Shown: positions 26,208-35,372 of the stretch, one piece after another
Numbering within the stretch: the first letter of the stretch is position 1
How the letters are laid out: every line of letters starts with the position of its first letter
Assembly: GCA_016871015.1 (NCBI GenBank)
Contig: VFZX01000030.1
Span: forward strand, 1-37,057
Reading direction: 5' to 3'
DNA length: 37,057 nt
From: Acidobacteriota bacterium
Lineage (GTDB): Bacteria > Acidobacteriota > Terriglobia > Bryobacterales > Bryobacteraceae
Made by a program: the position numbers and the translations under genes
The notes under the pieces: generated by a model
What the model saw: only the letters and a program-made list of their open reading frames with translations
Told to the model about the DNA's origin: nothing
Databases searched by the model: none

Positions 26208-27516
26208 GGATTCTCACCAGGGATTCCGAAACTCCCGCTGGCACCTGAACCTGCGCCAGACGGGCCTCGAACTCAGCTCTAAATTTCTTGACAATCGAAA
26301 TCGTGGGCAGCGCCGCCGCGTCTCCCAGCGGACAGAACGTACGCCCAAGCATGTTCTCCGCCAGCTCACCCACCAGGTCGATGTCGCTCCTCACGCCGAT
26401 CCCGTCGTCGAGCCGCGTGAGAATCTTCTTCAGCCACAGCGTGCCCTCGCGGCACGGGATGCACCACCCACAGCTTTCGTGCTGGTAGAACTTGATGATC
26501 CGGAGAGCCGCCTTCACCATATCCGTGGAGTCGTCCATGATCACCATGCCGCCCGATCCGAGCATCGATCCAGCCTTGGCCAGCGAATCGTAGTCCATTG
26601 GGAGGTCGCACTCGTCCGCCTTCAACACCGGACACGACGACCCGCCGGGAATCACCGCCTTAAGCTTCCGCCCCGGCCTCAGTCCACCCGCCATTTCGTT
26701 GATCGCCCGCATCATCGGGAATCCGATGGGCACCTCAAACACTCCGGGACTCTGCACATGCCCGGAAATGCACAACAGCCGCGTCCCTCCGGCCCTCGGC
26801 ACGCCGAGGCTCGCATACCAGTCGCCGCCGTTCAGAATAATGTCGGGAACCGCGCAGAACGTTTCGACGTTATTCAAAATCGTGGGACACTGGAACGCAC
26901 CCGACACCGCCGGAAACGGCGGCCGGATCCTCGGCTGCCCGCGCTTGCCCTCAAGCGACTCAAGCAGCGCCGACTCCTCGCCGCACTCGTACGCACCGGC
27001 GCCTGTATGCGTCGACAAGTCGAAATCGAATCCTGTCCCCTGGACGTTCTTGCCCAGCCAGTTCGCCTTGTATGCCTCGGCGATGGCCTTGTCCATGATG
27101 TCGATCAGGTAGCGGTACTCACCGCGGATGTACACCCAACCTTGGTGCGCTCCGACCGCCTTGGCCGCAATCAGGCAGCCCTCGATCAGCCGGTGCGGAT
27201 CAAACTCCATCAGCAGCCGGTCCTTGCACGTTCCGGGCTCGGATTCGTCCGCGTTCACCACGATGTACTTGGGCTTGGGCGACTGCCGGGGAACGAAGCC
27301 CCACTTCATCCCGGTCGGAAACCCCGCGCCTCCGCGGCCGCGAAGGTTGGACTTCTTCACCTCGTTGATGATGTCGTCCTGGCTCATGTCGAGCGCTTTT
27401 CGCGCGGCCTTATATCCGTCGTGCGCGAGGAACGTGTCGATCGAAGCGGAATTGGGGAGATGGAACCTGCGGGAGATGATGATCGTTTCCGCCGGATGCG
27501 GCTTGTTGTAGGGCAT
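26200..27516 (-). CDS. nuoF: NADH-quinone oxidoreductase subunit F
   Basis: A 438-residue NADH- and FMN-binding subunit of complex I. The glycine-rich NADH/FMN loop GRGGAGFPTG is at 60-69, with further FMN contacts in NADESEPGT and ECGEESALL. The [4Fe-4S] N3 ligands are Cys349, 352 and 355 (SCGWCIPCREG) and Cys395 (TFCPLGDA). It is where hydride from NADH enters. It starts 3 bases after nuoE ends and overlaps nuoG by 8 bases. Confidence 0.95.
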   Translation of the reverse strand: MPYNKPHPAETIIISRRFHLPNSASIDTFLAHDGYKAARKALDMSQDDIINEVKKSNLRGRGGAGFPTGMKWGFVPRQSPKPKYIVVNADESEPGTCKDRLLMEFDPHRLIEGCLIAAKAVGAHQGWVYIRGEYRYLIDIMDKAIAEAYKANWLGKNVQGTGFDFDLSTHTGAGAYECGEESALLESLEGKRGQPRIRPPFPAVSGAFQCPTILNNVETFCAVPDIILNGGDWYASLGVPRAGGTRLLCISGHVQSPGVFEVPIGFPMMRAINEMAGGLRPGRKLKAVIPGGSSCPVLKADECDLPMDYDSLAKAGSMLGSGGMVIMDDSTDMVKAALRIIKFYQHESCGWCIPCREGTLWLKKILTRLDDGIGVRSDIDLVGELAENMLGRTFCPLGDAAALPTISIVKKFRAEFEARLAQVQVPAGVSESLVRIHV

Positions 27517-27519
27517 GCG

Positions 27520-28002
27520 CTACTGGATCCTCCGCAGGTCGTCGATGAGCTTGTCCAACTGGTCGAGGGTGACGTAGTGGTGGAAATCGTAGTTGGTTTG
27601 GATGGCCGGCGCCCACGAGCAGGCGCCGATACACTCGACTTCCTCAAGTGAAATGCTGCCGTCAGCGGTCACTTGGTTATGACCGATCCCGAGCTTTTTG
27701 CTGGCGTGCTGCCACAACTCATCTCCGCCCACCAGCAGGCACGAAATGTTGGTGCAGATCTGAAGGTGGGTCTTGCCCATCTTCTTCGTCCGCAGCATCG
27801 TGTAGAACCCAACCACCTCCTCCACCTGAAGCGTGGTCACGCCGCATCGCTTGGCGACCTCTTCGGCCAGTTCCTTGCTGATATGGCCGACCTCGTCCTG
27901 CGTGTACATCAGCATCGGGATCAGCGCCGCGCGCTCACGGCCCTTGGGATAGCTTTCGAGCATCTTGGCAAGGCGCGCTTCCAGTTCCGGCGAGAAGGTC
28001 AT
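27520..28002 (-). CDS. nuoE: NADH-quinone oxidoreductase subunit E
   Basis: A 160-residue thioredoxin-fold subunit carrying the [2Fe-2S] cluster N1a. Ligands are Cys83 and Cys88 (CTNISC) and Cys124 and Cys128 (CIGAC). It pairs with NuoF in the NADH-oxidising module. Its ATG overlaps the nuoD stop by 4 bases. Confidence 0.95.
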   Translation of the reverse strand: MTFSPELEARLAKMLESYPKGRERAALIPMLMYTQDEVGHISKELAEEVAKRCGVTTLQVEEVVGFYTMLRTKKMGKTHLQICTNISCLLVGGDELWQHASKKLGIGHNQVTADGSISLEEVECIGACSWAPAIQTNYDFHHYVTLDQLDKLIDDLRRIQ

Positions 28003-29216
28003 CGGTCGGTGTCTCCGAGTACAAAGTCCATCGAGCCCAGGGCGGCGATGGAATCGGCGATCAAGGTGTTCTCCAGCATCGGCGCGAGAATTTGCAGATT
28101 GGCGAAGCTCGGCGTCCGCATGTGGACCCGGTAGGGCTTCGTGGTTCCGTCGCTCACCACGTAGTAGCCCAGTTCGCCACGCGGCGCTTCGACACAGGCG
28201 TAGGCTTCACCGGCCGGCACCGAAAAGCCTTCGGTGACGATCTTGAAATGGCAGATGAGCGCCTCCATCTCGGTCTTCATCTTCTCCCGCTCCGGCAGCA
28301 GGATCTTCGGAGCATCCGCCTGGAACGGACCCGGGGGCATCCCGTCGAGCGCCTGCTTGGCGATCTTGTGCGACTGGCGCAGTTCCTCGATCCGCACCTG
28401 GTACCGCGCGAACACGTCGCTCTCGGTCCGGGTTGGGACTTCGAAATCGAACTTGTCGTAGCCCGAATACGGCTCATCCTTGCGGATGTCCCACTTGAGC
28501 CCGGCGGCGCGGATCATCGGACCCGTGACGCCCCAGTCGAGCAGGTCCTCGAGCGACATGTAGCCGACGCCCTTGGTCCGGATCGTCCAGATCGGATTCC
28601 CGGTGAGGAGGTTCTCGTACATGTCGATCCGCGAGGGAAACTCGCTCAGGAACTTGCCGACCACCTTCTCCCACCCGCGCGGTGCGTCCAGCGCCACGCC
28701 ACCGATCCGCAGGTAGCTGGTCATCATCCGCTGGCCGGAGAACATCTCCAGGATCTTGAGGATGTCCTCGCGCTCGCGGAAGCAGTACATGAACATCGAC
28801 ATGGCGCCGATGTCCAGCGCGTGGGTCCCGAGCCAGACCAGGTGCGACGCGATGCGCGACAGCTCGGTGAGCATCACGCGAAGGTACTGGGCACGCGGCG
28901 GGATCTCCAGTTGCAGCAGCCGTTCCACCGCCAGGCAGTAGGCTAGATTGTTGGCCAGGTTGGACAGGTAGTCGACGCGGTCGGTCAGCGGGACCACCTG
29001 CTGCCACGTCTTGGTCTCACACTGCTTCTCGATCCCGGTGTGGAGGAAGCCGATGTCGGCCACCGCCTTGAGAATCACCTCGCCGTCCAGGTCCAGGACC
29101 ACGCGCAGCACGCCGTGCGTCGACGGATGCTGTGGACCCATGTTCAGCGTCATCGTGCGGCGGCGCGAAGGCTCGGCCGCGGCCGTGGGTGTGTGCTCCA
29201 GGGTTCCGGCTGCCAT
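27999..29216 (-). CDS. nuoD: NADH-quinone oxidoreductase subunit D
   Basis: A 405-residue, 49-kDa-type subunit that shapes the quinone-reduction site together with NuoB. The GPQHPSTHG loop holds His30 and His34, and the C-terminal RTPSFANLQ and DFVLGDTDR segments are diagnostic. Normally NuoB's N2 cluster sits against this subunit; no nuoB is encoded in the window. It starts 3 bases after the nuoC stop and overlaps nuoE. Confidence 0.95.
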   Translation of the reverse strand: MAAGTLEHTPTAAAEPSRRRTMTLNMGPQHPSTHGVLRVVLDLDGEVILKAVADIGFLHTGIEKQCETKTWQQVVPLTDRVDYLSNLANNLAYCLAVERLLQLEIPPRAQYLRVMLTELSRIASHLVWLGTHALDIGAMSMFMYCFREREDILKILEMFSGQRMMTSYLRIGGVALDAPRGWEKVVGKFLSEFPSRIDMYENLLTGNPIWTIRTKGVGYMSLEDLLDWGVTGPMIRAAGLKWDIRKDEPYSGYDKFDFEVPTRTESDVFARYQVRIEELRQSHKIAKQALDGMPPGPFQADAPKILLPEREKMKTEMEALICHFKIVTEGFSVPAGEAYACVEAPRGELGYYVVSDGTTKPYRVHMRTPSFANLQILAPMLENTLIADSIAALGSMDFVLGDTDR

Positions 29217-29219
29217 CTA

Positions 29220-29705
29220 TTACTCCTGAGGGTAGCTGTACTTGTAGCCGTGCACGGGGAAATCCTTCCGCAACGGGTGGCCTTCCCAATCCTCCGGCAT
29301 CAGGATCCGGGTCATGTTGCCGTGATTGCGGAAGTGGACTCCGAACAGATCAAACACCTCGCGCTCGAACCAGTCGGCTCCGCGCCAGACGCCGATCACC
29401 GAGTCGATCTCGGGTTGCGTGCCGGACACCCGGCACTTCAGCCGCAACCGCTCGTTCCGCGAGATCGAGTGGAGGTGGTAGATCACCTCAAACCGCGGTT
29501 CCATCGGATATTGGTCAACGCAGGTGACCGCCGCGAGCCGCAGGTACCCGTCAGCCTTCAACGCCCGGCAGACTTCAACGATGCGCGCTGGATCGATGTC
29601 GATCGTCAGTTCCCCGCGGTCGAGCTTTCCGCCCACGGCCGCGCCGGGCAGATTGCCTTCGAGCGCCTGCGTCACACGCATCCCGAGTACTTGTTCAGAC
29701 AACAT
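29220..29705 (-). CDS. nuoC: NADH-quinone oxidoreductase subunit C
   Basis: A 161-residue, 30-kDa-type subunit of the complex I peripheral arm. Diagnostic segments are GADWFEREVFDLFGV and ILMPEDWEGHPLRKDFPV near the C-terminus. It is a separate gene, not fused to nuoD as in E. coli. Only 25 bases separate it from nuoA, leaving no room for the nuoB gene that normally stands there. Confidence 0.95.
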   Translation of the reverse strand: MLSEQVLGMRVTQALEGNLPGAAVGGKLDRGELTIDIDPARIVEVCRALKADGYLRLAAVTCVDQYPMEPRFEVIYHLHSISRNERLRLKCRVSGTQPEIDSVIGVWRGADWFEREVFDLFGVHFRNHGNMTRILMPEDWEGHPLRKDFPVHGYKYSYPQE

Positions 29706-29730
29706 TGTTTCGATGAGGTTTGAGGGTGGG

Positions 29731-30132
29731 TTACTTGCGTTGGATCCGGCTGATCTGAGACCAGTCCAGAACTCCCTTCTTCCAAATGTAGAAGAAGCCG
29801 GAGAGAATCAGGATAACGAAAATCGCCATTTCGACGAATGCGATCATGCCCAAATCCTTGTAGACCACGACCCAGGGGTACAGGAACACAGCTTCGATGT
29901 CGAACAAGATGAACAGCATCGCAACCAGATAGAACTTGACGGAGAACCGTTCTTCCGCCGAGCCCTGCGGAGCCATTCCGCATTCATACGGGCTGTCCTT
30001 AATTTTGTTCTTGAGCTTCTTTCCGAGGAGGGAGGAGGCACCGACGAGACCTAGCGCCAGGCCAACACCCAACAGCGCTTGAACGAGAACTGGAAAGTAG
30101 ACTTCGAGCGGAGTGGTGGGCACTTCCTTCAA
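29731..30132 (-). CDS. nuoA: NADH-quinone oxidoreductase subunit A
   Basis: A subunit of up to 133 residues with three membrane helices. The SPYECGMAP loop with its conserved Glu and Cys next to the quinone chamber, and FDIEAVFLYPW in helix 2, are diagnostic. The first possible start is TTG at 30132, which has no ribosome-binding site. A GTG at 30123 lies 10 bases after a TATAGT element (30138 to 30133) and may be the real start of a nearly leaderless message. It heads the complex I genes, 24 bases after the broken gene. Confidence 0.93.
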   Translation of the reverse strand: MKEVPTTPLEVYFPVLVQALLGVGLALGLVGASSLLGKKLKNKIKDSPYECGMAPQGSAEERFSVKFYLVAMLFILFDIEAVFLYPWVVVYKDLGMIAFVEMAIFVILILSGFFYIWKKGVLDWSQISRIQRK

Positions 30133-30156
30133 ACTATACCACGGAGCGCCGGAACC

Positions 30157-32603
30157 TCACCCCGCCTCGAGCGCTCCCGCCCGGATCCAGTCCGGTATCG
30201 AGGAATTCGCCGTCCAATCCGCGACACTGTGGTAGGTTGCCATCGCGCCAGTCATCATCGTGTAGTGCTGCATGAAATGCTGGAGCAGCATGAACCGGTC
30301 AAGTTCAGTCTTGGATATTCCGAAGTTCTCCGCTGCCGCTCCGCCCGTCGCGGCGTTCGCCGCCGCGATGTAGAGCTGCATGGGATCCACCCCGGTCGGA
30401 GTCAGCCACGGCGGCACCAGCGCGCGGAAATATTGCGTGAACTGGCCCGCATAACCGAGCGAAAGCGTGTTAATCGCGCGGAAGGCGATCCCCATCGGAT
30501 CGTAGGGGATGTTCATCACCTTTTCCGGGCGGTTCACCGCGAACGCGAGCGTTGCCCGCACGGCGCCACCCGGAGTCACGCGGAAGCCGATCGTCTGGAA
30601 GCCCGCGGTAAAGTGCCCCGGCCCGTAGGCCAGCACGCTCCCCGCGCCGGTGTTGCCGCCGGTAAGGATCGCGTAGCCGAGTCCGTACGCGCCAGCCTGG
30701 TTGGTGATGAAGTCCTTGCTCAGCACCACCAGCGTGGTCTCCTGCAGCGGAATCAGCACCTGGGGCAGATTGTCCCCGAGCGGCTTGAACGCAACCTGGA
30801 AATTGAACAACTGCACGCTGAGCACGATCCACTCAAACGTCCGCCCCAGTTCGCGGAGGTCGGTAATCGCGTACTGGTCCTCGGGAGCGAATGCACCGAT
30901 GTTGCCTTGGAGCGTCTTATAGTAGAGCTGCCTGAAACCTAGTAGAGCTGCCTGAAACCGAACCCTCGCAACGAGGACGCGGGCGCATTCCGGAAGAACA
31001 GCCCTTCCAACACGGCCGGCAGCTCATTGAATCCCCGGCCCCCGGCCGCTACCGGCGCGGCGAAAGACGTGCTGCGCAAGAAATAGCGCAGCGCGTACTC
31101 CCGGACCTGCCGTTCGCCTCCACCCGCACCCGCGGTCTTGGGACAGTCAAACAGCATCTCCTGCTTCAACCCCATCACGTTGATCGGGCCCTGTTTCAAA
31201 GGCGCCTGGTCGAAGAATCCGTACGCGGTGTCCGCGGGATTGTGGGACCGCACGAGGTCAAACCGCTCACCAAAGCTGTTGTGTGCGTCCTTGTCCTGCC
31301 ACCACTGGCGCAGCGCAAGCCCCACCGCCAGCGAATCCTCCACCGCGCCCACGATCGACTCGTCCTGCGCCGACAGCGTTGTGGCAGGGAAAGTGCGCGT
31401 CTCCCGGCCCCAGGAGTCCTTCATCAACGTCCGGATGGATCCATCCGGATCAAAGAACCGGAACACGTGCAGCGAAGACACGGCGTGCGGCTCGATGGAG
31501 AAGGCCCCGTTCACCGACATGATTCCCATCGCGCCCTTGAAGATCCCGTCCGCGGAGTTGATCGGACCGGCTCCGCCCAGCCGGTAAAGCGGAACTGGTG
31601 CGCCCGCCAGCGGCTGGTCAAACGCATTGGCGACCTCGATGTCCACGTGCATGGTGCCAATCGGATTTCCTTTGAGGTCCTGGAACCGCAGCAGTCCGCC
31701 GGTGGTTGACGCCACATAGGCGACGTAGCTCGAATCCTGGCTCTTGAGCGCAACCCGGAACTTGGCGGTGAACCGCGCCACAACCGGTCCTTCCGCCATC
31801 TCACTGCGCAGTCCGTTGGGTCCGGAGGAATCCCAGTTGGTCGAGATCAGCCGCAGGATGTGGTTCATCTCCCACTCGGCCACGGTGCCGTTCTCGAAGC
31901 GCTCGACGGCCGCCACGGGCGCACTAGGATCCACTTCGGCCAGCAGCATCAGGGTCCCGTAGGAGGGGTCGGGGTTCGGAAAACTTTGAACCGGGGTCAA
32001 CGCGCCGGACAGCGCGAACTTGCGATCGGGATCCACAAAGCGCGCGAGCACCGACAGCGAGAGATCGGTGGGCGGCTTGATGTGGCCGTTGACCAGGACC
32101 GTGCCGTGCATTCCGTCGAGATGCCCGAGTCCGCTGAGCATGTTGACGATCGCGCCGATGTAGAGGACATTGCTGCCGCCGGTCTGCTGTGCGAATGTGC
32201 GCCCGTGTCCGAACCCATGCATGACGCTTGTCCCGCCCCCGAACGTCAGGGCACCGTCCATCGTGACGAACGGCTGTCCACTGGCGACCGACAGCGCGGT
32301 CAGCGGCGGCATCACGTCCGGAATGGGCACGAAGTTTTCGGGCGTGGGGGTCCACTTCATCGCCACCGTGGCGATCGGCTCGCCCACTTGGGTGCCGGCG
32401 GCCAGGTCGATCGGGAACCGGTGAAGCTGCTCATTCACCGCCACCTGGACGATGCCCGGTGGATTGAGCGAAATCCGCGGCACATTGGGGTTGGCCGGAT
32501 TCGGCATCGAATAAAGGGAAAAATACGCGGCTTTTTTGAGAAGCGCGTGAATCTGTGCGGTGGACGCGCTGGCCGCCGCCGGCGCTGGTGCAGTGAGTGG
32601 CAA
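30157..32603 (-). pseudogene. Broken gene of about 808 codons, unknown function
   Basis: Two minus-strand reading frames, 32603-30939 (554 codons) and a downstream part ending at 30157, become one frame of 808 codons if one copy of an exact 20-bp tandem repeat (30920-30959) is removed. The junction then reads on through YYKTLQGNIGAFAPEDQ into VLSVQLFNFQ. The start is TTG at 32603 with AGGAGG at 32608-32613. The protein has an Ala/Pro-rich N-terminus, no signal peptide, many beta-type segments (GHIKPPTDLSLS, SYGTLMLLAEVDPS) and a helical C-terminus with FMLLQHFMQHYTMMTGAM. I do not recognise the family. The internal GTG at 30825 could still start the C-terminal 222 residues. A sequencing or assembly error is possible but less likely, as the insertion is an exact 20-base copy. 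Confidence 0.75.
30920..30959. repeat. Exact tandem duplication, two 20-bp units
   Basis: The unit tagtagagctgcctgaaacc occurs twice in direct succession, at 30920-30939 and 30940-30959. Twenty is not a multiple of three, so the second unit shifts the minus-strand frame and brings a TAG stop at 30941-30939. The two copies are identical, which suggests a recent slippage event. Confidence 0.9.
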
Positions 32604-32633
32604 ATCGCCTCCTAAGGGAATGGGGCGATTATA

Positions 32634-33524
32634 TCATCCTGCCATAGATCTCCAAACCTTCGCCGCGGTGATGCGCACGGTGCGGTCTTTGCTCGCGAGC
32701 TTGGGATGGATTGCGGCTGCCGCGTCACCCGTCCGCATCGCCCCCAGACCAACGATCGCCGCGCATTGGAGATGCGGCTCGGCACGGTCCAGGTACGCCC
32801 GGTAGATCCGCAATGCCTCGGCGTGATTGCCTTGTTCGCGCTGGGCGTCGGCGAAGCGGAGCTCCGCATCTTCCCGGTCCACCCGGTCCCATGAGTCCCA
32901 GGACGCTGGATCCGGGAAGCGCACATTTCCCGCGCCCCGTTTGCCAATCCGCCCGTAGGCGCGCGCGCCGGCCAGCGCGAGGTCCTTGTTGCCCGACCGC
33001 ATCGCGTCGGCCGCTAGCGCCACACCTTCCTCGGCCCGGCGGTGTCCCAGCGCGGCAAGCAGCCGCGGCTTGAACTCGGGCGCGGCGGACCGGTACGCTG
33101 CCGCGATCGCCTTCACCGATGCCGGTCCCGGAATGCGTTCCAGGCAGTAGACGGCCTCCTCCCGTAGCGCGCCGTCCGCCAGCAGCCGCGCGACCGGCGT
33201 CACCGCGCTCTCCGGCGCGATCCCCGAGAGCAGCCGCAGCAGGTGCGCTTTCACCGCCGGATCCGCCGGACCCGCAATCGCCGCCAACAGCTCCTGCACC
33301 ACCTGCGCGTGCCGGGGTTGCGAAGGATCCTTGCCCACGCCGTGCACCATCGTGGTCAACGCCTCGCGCGCCGCTTTCGCCGGTCCGGGCTGCGCCCCGC
33401 CGGCCATGCGCGACAGTTGCACGATCGACGCCGGATCCTGCTCACCGGCCGACCGCCACGCGGCGAACCGCGTGTCCTTGTCATTGCTTCCCAAATCGGT
33501 GAGGAATTTCTGTGTGTCTGCCAT
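32634..33524 (-). CDS. HEAT-repeat protein
   Basis: A 296-residue, alanine-rich protein of repeated helix pairs: VKAHLLRLLSGIAPESAVTPVARLLADG, LREEAVYCLERIPGPASVKAIAAAYRS, and the C-terminal LQCAAIVGLGAMRTGDAAAAIHPKLAS. These match HEAT/PBS-lyase-type repeats that act as protein-interaction scaffolds. A TPR-like helix pair (AELRFADAQREQGNHAEALRIYRAYLDRA) lies near 217-245. No catalytic residues or signal peptide are seen. AAGGA precedes the ATG at 33524. It lies 9 bases after the Tat-type oxidoreductase and 30 before the broken gene, so the three probably form one unit. Confidence 0.8.
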   Translation of the reverse strand: MADTQKFLTDLGSNDKDTRFAAWRSAGEQDPASIVQLSRMAGGAQPGPAKAAREALTTMVHGVGKDPSQPRHAQVVQELLAAIAGPADPAVKAHLLRLLSGIAPESAVTPVARLLADGALREEAVYCLERIPGPASVKAIAAAYRSAAPEFKPRLLAALGHRRAEEGVALAADAMRSGNKDLALAGARAYGRIGKRGAGNVRFPDPASWDSWDRVDREDAELRFADAQREQGNHAEALRIYRAYLDRAEPHLQCAAIVGLGAMRTGDAAAAIHPKLASKDRTVRITAAKVWRSMAG

Positions 33525-33533
33525 GGCCGTTCC

Positions 33534-34880
33534 TTATAGATGCCAGCCCGCGCGCCCGGGACGGCTGAGCAGGCGGTTTGCTTCCTCGTCGTTCCGGACC
33601 CGTTCGTTCACGGGGTCCCAGTCGAGCTTGCGTTGAAGCTGAAACGCGATATTGCCCAGGATGCACAGCGACGCCACGCGATGCGCGGCTTCCATGTGCA
33701 TGATGGGCTTCTCGCGTGTCCGGATGCAGTCCTCGAAATTCTCGATGTGGCCGGGACTGCGGAACACGTCGATGCCGCCGTGGGGCACGGCGAAGTCCTT
33801 GGCGCGCTGGTCGGTGTCGGTGCCCTGGCCGTCACCAAGGGTCACCGAGATCCGGCCCGCGTCGCCATGATAGACCGCGCCGTAACGCGCGTTGAGCTCG
33901 GTGGACGGCTCGCCCGGTTGCGCCCAAACCAACGTCCAATCGGGAAACTGATACGTGATTGTCATCGTGACCGCCGAGTCATACATGCCGTCGTGCGGCG
34001 GCTCACCAGATCCGTCGATCGACACTGGGCCCGTCGCGTCGCAGTTCATGATCCAGTTGGCGATCGACATCACGTGCGCGCCGCGGTCGCGGATCTGCCC
34101 TCCGCCCCAGTCGATCATCCAGCGGAAGGCGCCGTGCGTGCGCTTGACGTTGTAGGGTACGAAACGCGACGGCCCCAGCCACATGTCGTAGTCCATGCCT
34201 TCGGGCGCTGGACTGTCGGGAGTCCAGTCGCCGTCGGGCGAGGCGTAGTGCCAGCAGGCGACGCGCTTCACGCGGCCGATTCCACCGTTGCGGATGTACT
34301 TTGCGGCGTGCCAGGCAGCCGGTTGCGACCGTCCCTGCGATCCCACCTGGACCACGCGCGCGTAGCGGTCGGTGGCGCGGACCATCGCACGGCCTTCTTC
34401 GATCGTGTTGCAGGCGGGCTTTTCGACGTAGACGTCCTTGCCTGCCTGGCACGCCATGATGGTCATGAGTGCGTGCCAGTGGTCCGGACTGGCGATCACC
34501 ACGGCGTCGACGTCCTTGTCTTCGAGCAGCCGGCGGAAATCCTTGTACATCTTGGGACGCCCGCCAACGCGCGTCGCCGCTTCGTCCAGGCGCTTGGGGT
34601 CGACATCGCACAGCGCCACTGACCGGGCGGGCCTGAGAACACGGCTTCCGTCGCCACCGAGATTGAGCGGGGCGGGGACGCGTTGTCCCACGTTGGTCTC
34701 GGGACGCAGGAACTGGCGTCCGCGTCCGCCGATTCCGATGTGGCCGTAGTGGAGGGTGTCGCTGGGCGGCGCCTGGCCCTGGAGTCCGAGGGCGCGCGCG
34801 GGCACGATGTCGAACAGCGTGGCGGTTGCGGCAGCCGCGGTTCCGGTCCGTTCGATGAACTGGCGGCGTGAAGGTTTCAT
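33534..34880 (-). CDS. Tat-exported Gfo/Idh/MocA-family oxidoreductase
   Basis: A 448-residue protein. The N-terminus MKPSRRQFIERTG with a following hydrophobic region (TAAAATATLFDIVPARA) is a twin-arginine signal, expected for a protein exported already folded with its nicotinamide cofactor. The Rossmann turn GIGGRGR is at 49-55, CDVDPKRL holds the acidic residue after strand 2, and VEKP at 152-155 carries the active-site Lys. The frame is open 12 codons further upstream, but ATG 34880 places the Tat motif correctly. Similar exported members are common in Acidobacteriota and Planctomycetes, where they modify sugars or glycans by tight NAD cycling; the substrate here is unknown. Confidence 0.88.
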   Translation of the reverse strand: MKPSRRQFIERTGTAAAATATLFDIVPARALGLQGQAPPSDTLHYGHIGIGGRGRQFLRPETNVGQRVPAPLNLGGDGSRVLRPARSVALCDVDPKRLDEAATRVGGRPKMYKDFRRLLEDKDVDAVVIASPDHWHALMTIMACQAGKDVYVEKPACNTIEEGRAMVRATDRYARVVQVGSQGRSQPAAWHAAKYIRNGGIGRVKRVACWHYASPDGDWTPDSPAPEGMDYDMWLGPSRFVPYNVKRTHGAFRWMIDWGGGQIRDRGAHVMSIANWIMNCDATGPVSIDGSGEPPHDGMYDSAVTMTITYQFPDWTLVWAQPGEPSTELNARYGAVYHGDAGRISVTLGDGQGTDTDQRAKDFAVPHGGIDVFRSPGHIENFEDCIRTREKPIMHMEAAHRVASLCILGNIAFQLQRKLDWDPVNERVRNDEEANRLLSRPGRAGWHL

Positions 34881-34949
34881 CCGCCTAAGGATATTCCGGT
34901 AGGCGGACGATTTCAACCTACCCCCAGCCGCCTGCCCCCAGCCGCGCGC

Positions 34950-35348
34950 CTATGAACTGGCGGCGGCCGCGGTCACCGTGACGGGTGCGGGATGGGCCTG
35001 CGAGACCTTGAGCACCAGGATGACTTCGCTGACCGGGACCGCGAGCGTGGCGGCGATCCGGTCGGGCGGATCTCCCTGGCGCGCCATGCGCAAGATGCGC
35101 GCGCGCCGGGCCATCGCGCTGCCGGGGTCGATCACGGAGGCAGGAGCCGGTGGTTGAACCGTGCGGAGTTCACGGATGCCCGCTTCGATGCGCTGGCAGG
35201 CATCCAGGATCAGACGCTGCTCGTTCGGCAGGTCCGCGGCCGGTGCCGCCCGCACGCTTCGGCGCAGGAGTTTGACCGCGACGCCCGCCAGAGCAAACGT
35301 GGTAGCGATCAGGGCAGCCAGAAATGGGAGAGCTTGCAAAAGGGTCAT
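34950..35348 (-). CDS. Small membrane-anchored protein, DUF6115/DUF2802-like
   Basis: A 132-residue protein with one N-terminal membrane helix (about 5-27), a basic stretch, a helical middle and a helix-turn-helix-like end (MARQGDPPDRIAATLAVPVSEVILVLK). This layout resembles small DUF6115/DUF2802 proteins found beside flagellar and chemotaxis genes (SwrB-like). It lies 24 bases after the FliN-like gene, with GAGG before its ATG, supporting a flagella-linked role. The assignment is by layout only. The 69 bases downstream (34881-34949) hold nothing clear apart from a short CCCCCAGCCGC direct repeat. Confidence 0.6.
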   Translation of the reverse strand: MTLLQALPFLAALIATTFALAGVAVKLLRRSVRAAPAADLPNEQRLILDACQRIEAGIRELRTVQPPAPASVIDPGSAMARRARILRMARQGDPPDRIAATLAVPVSEVILVLKVSQAHPAPVTVTAAAASS

Positions 35349-35372
35349 GGTTTACCTCTTCATCATGGGTGT

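Noticed and set aside
34917-34950. CCCCCAGCCGC short direct repeat as a regulatory site
   Set aside because: Two copies of a low-complexity GC-rich string only; no gene-control pattern is visible.
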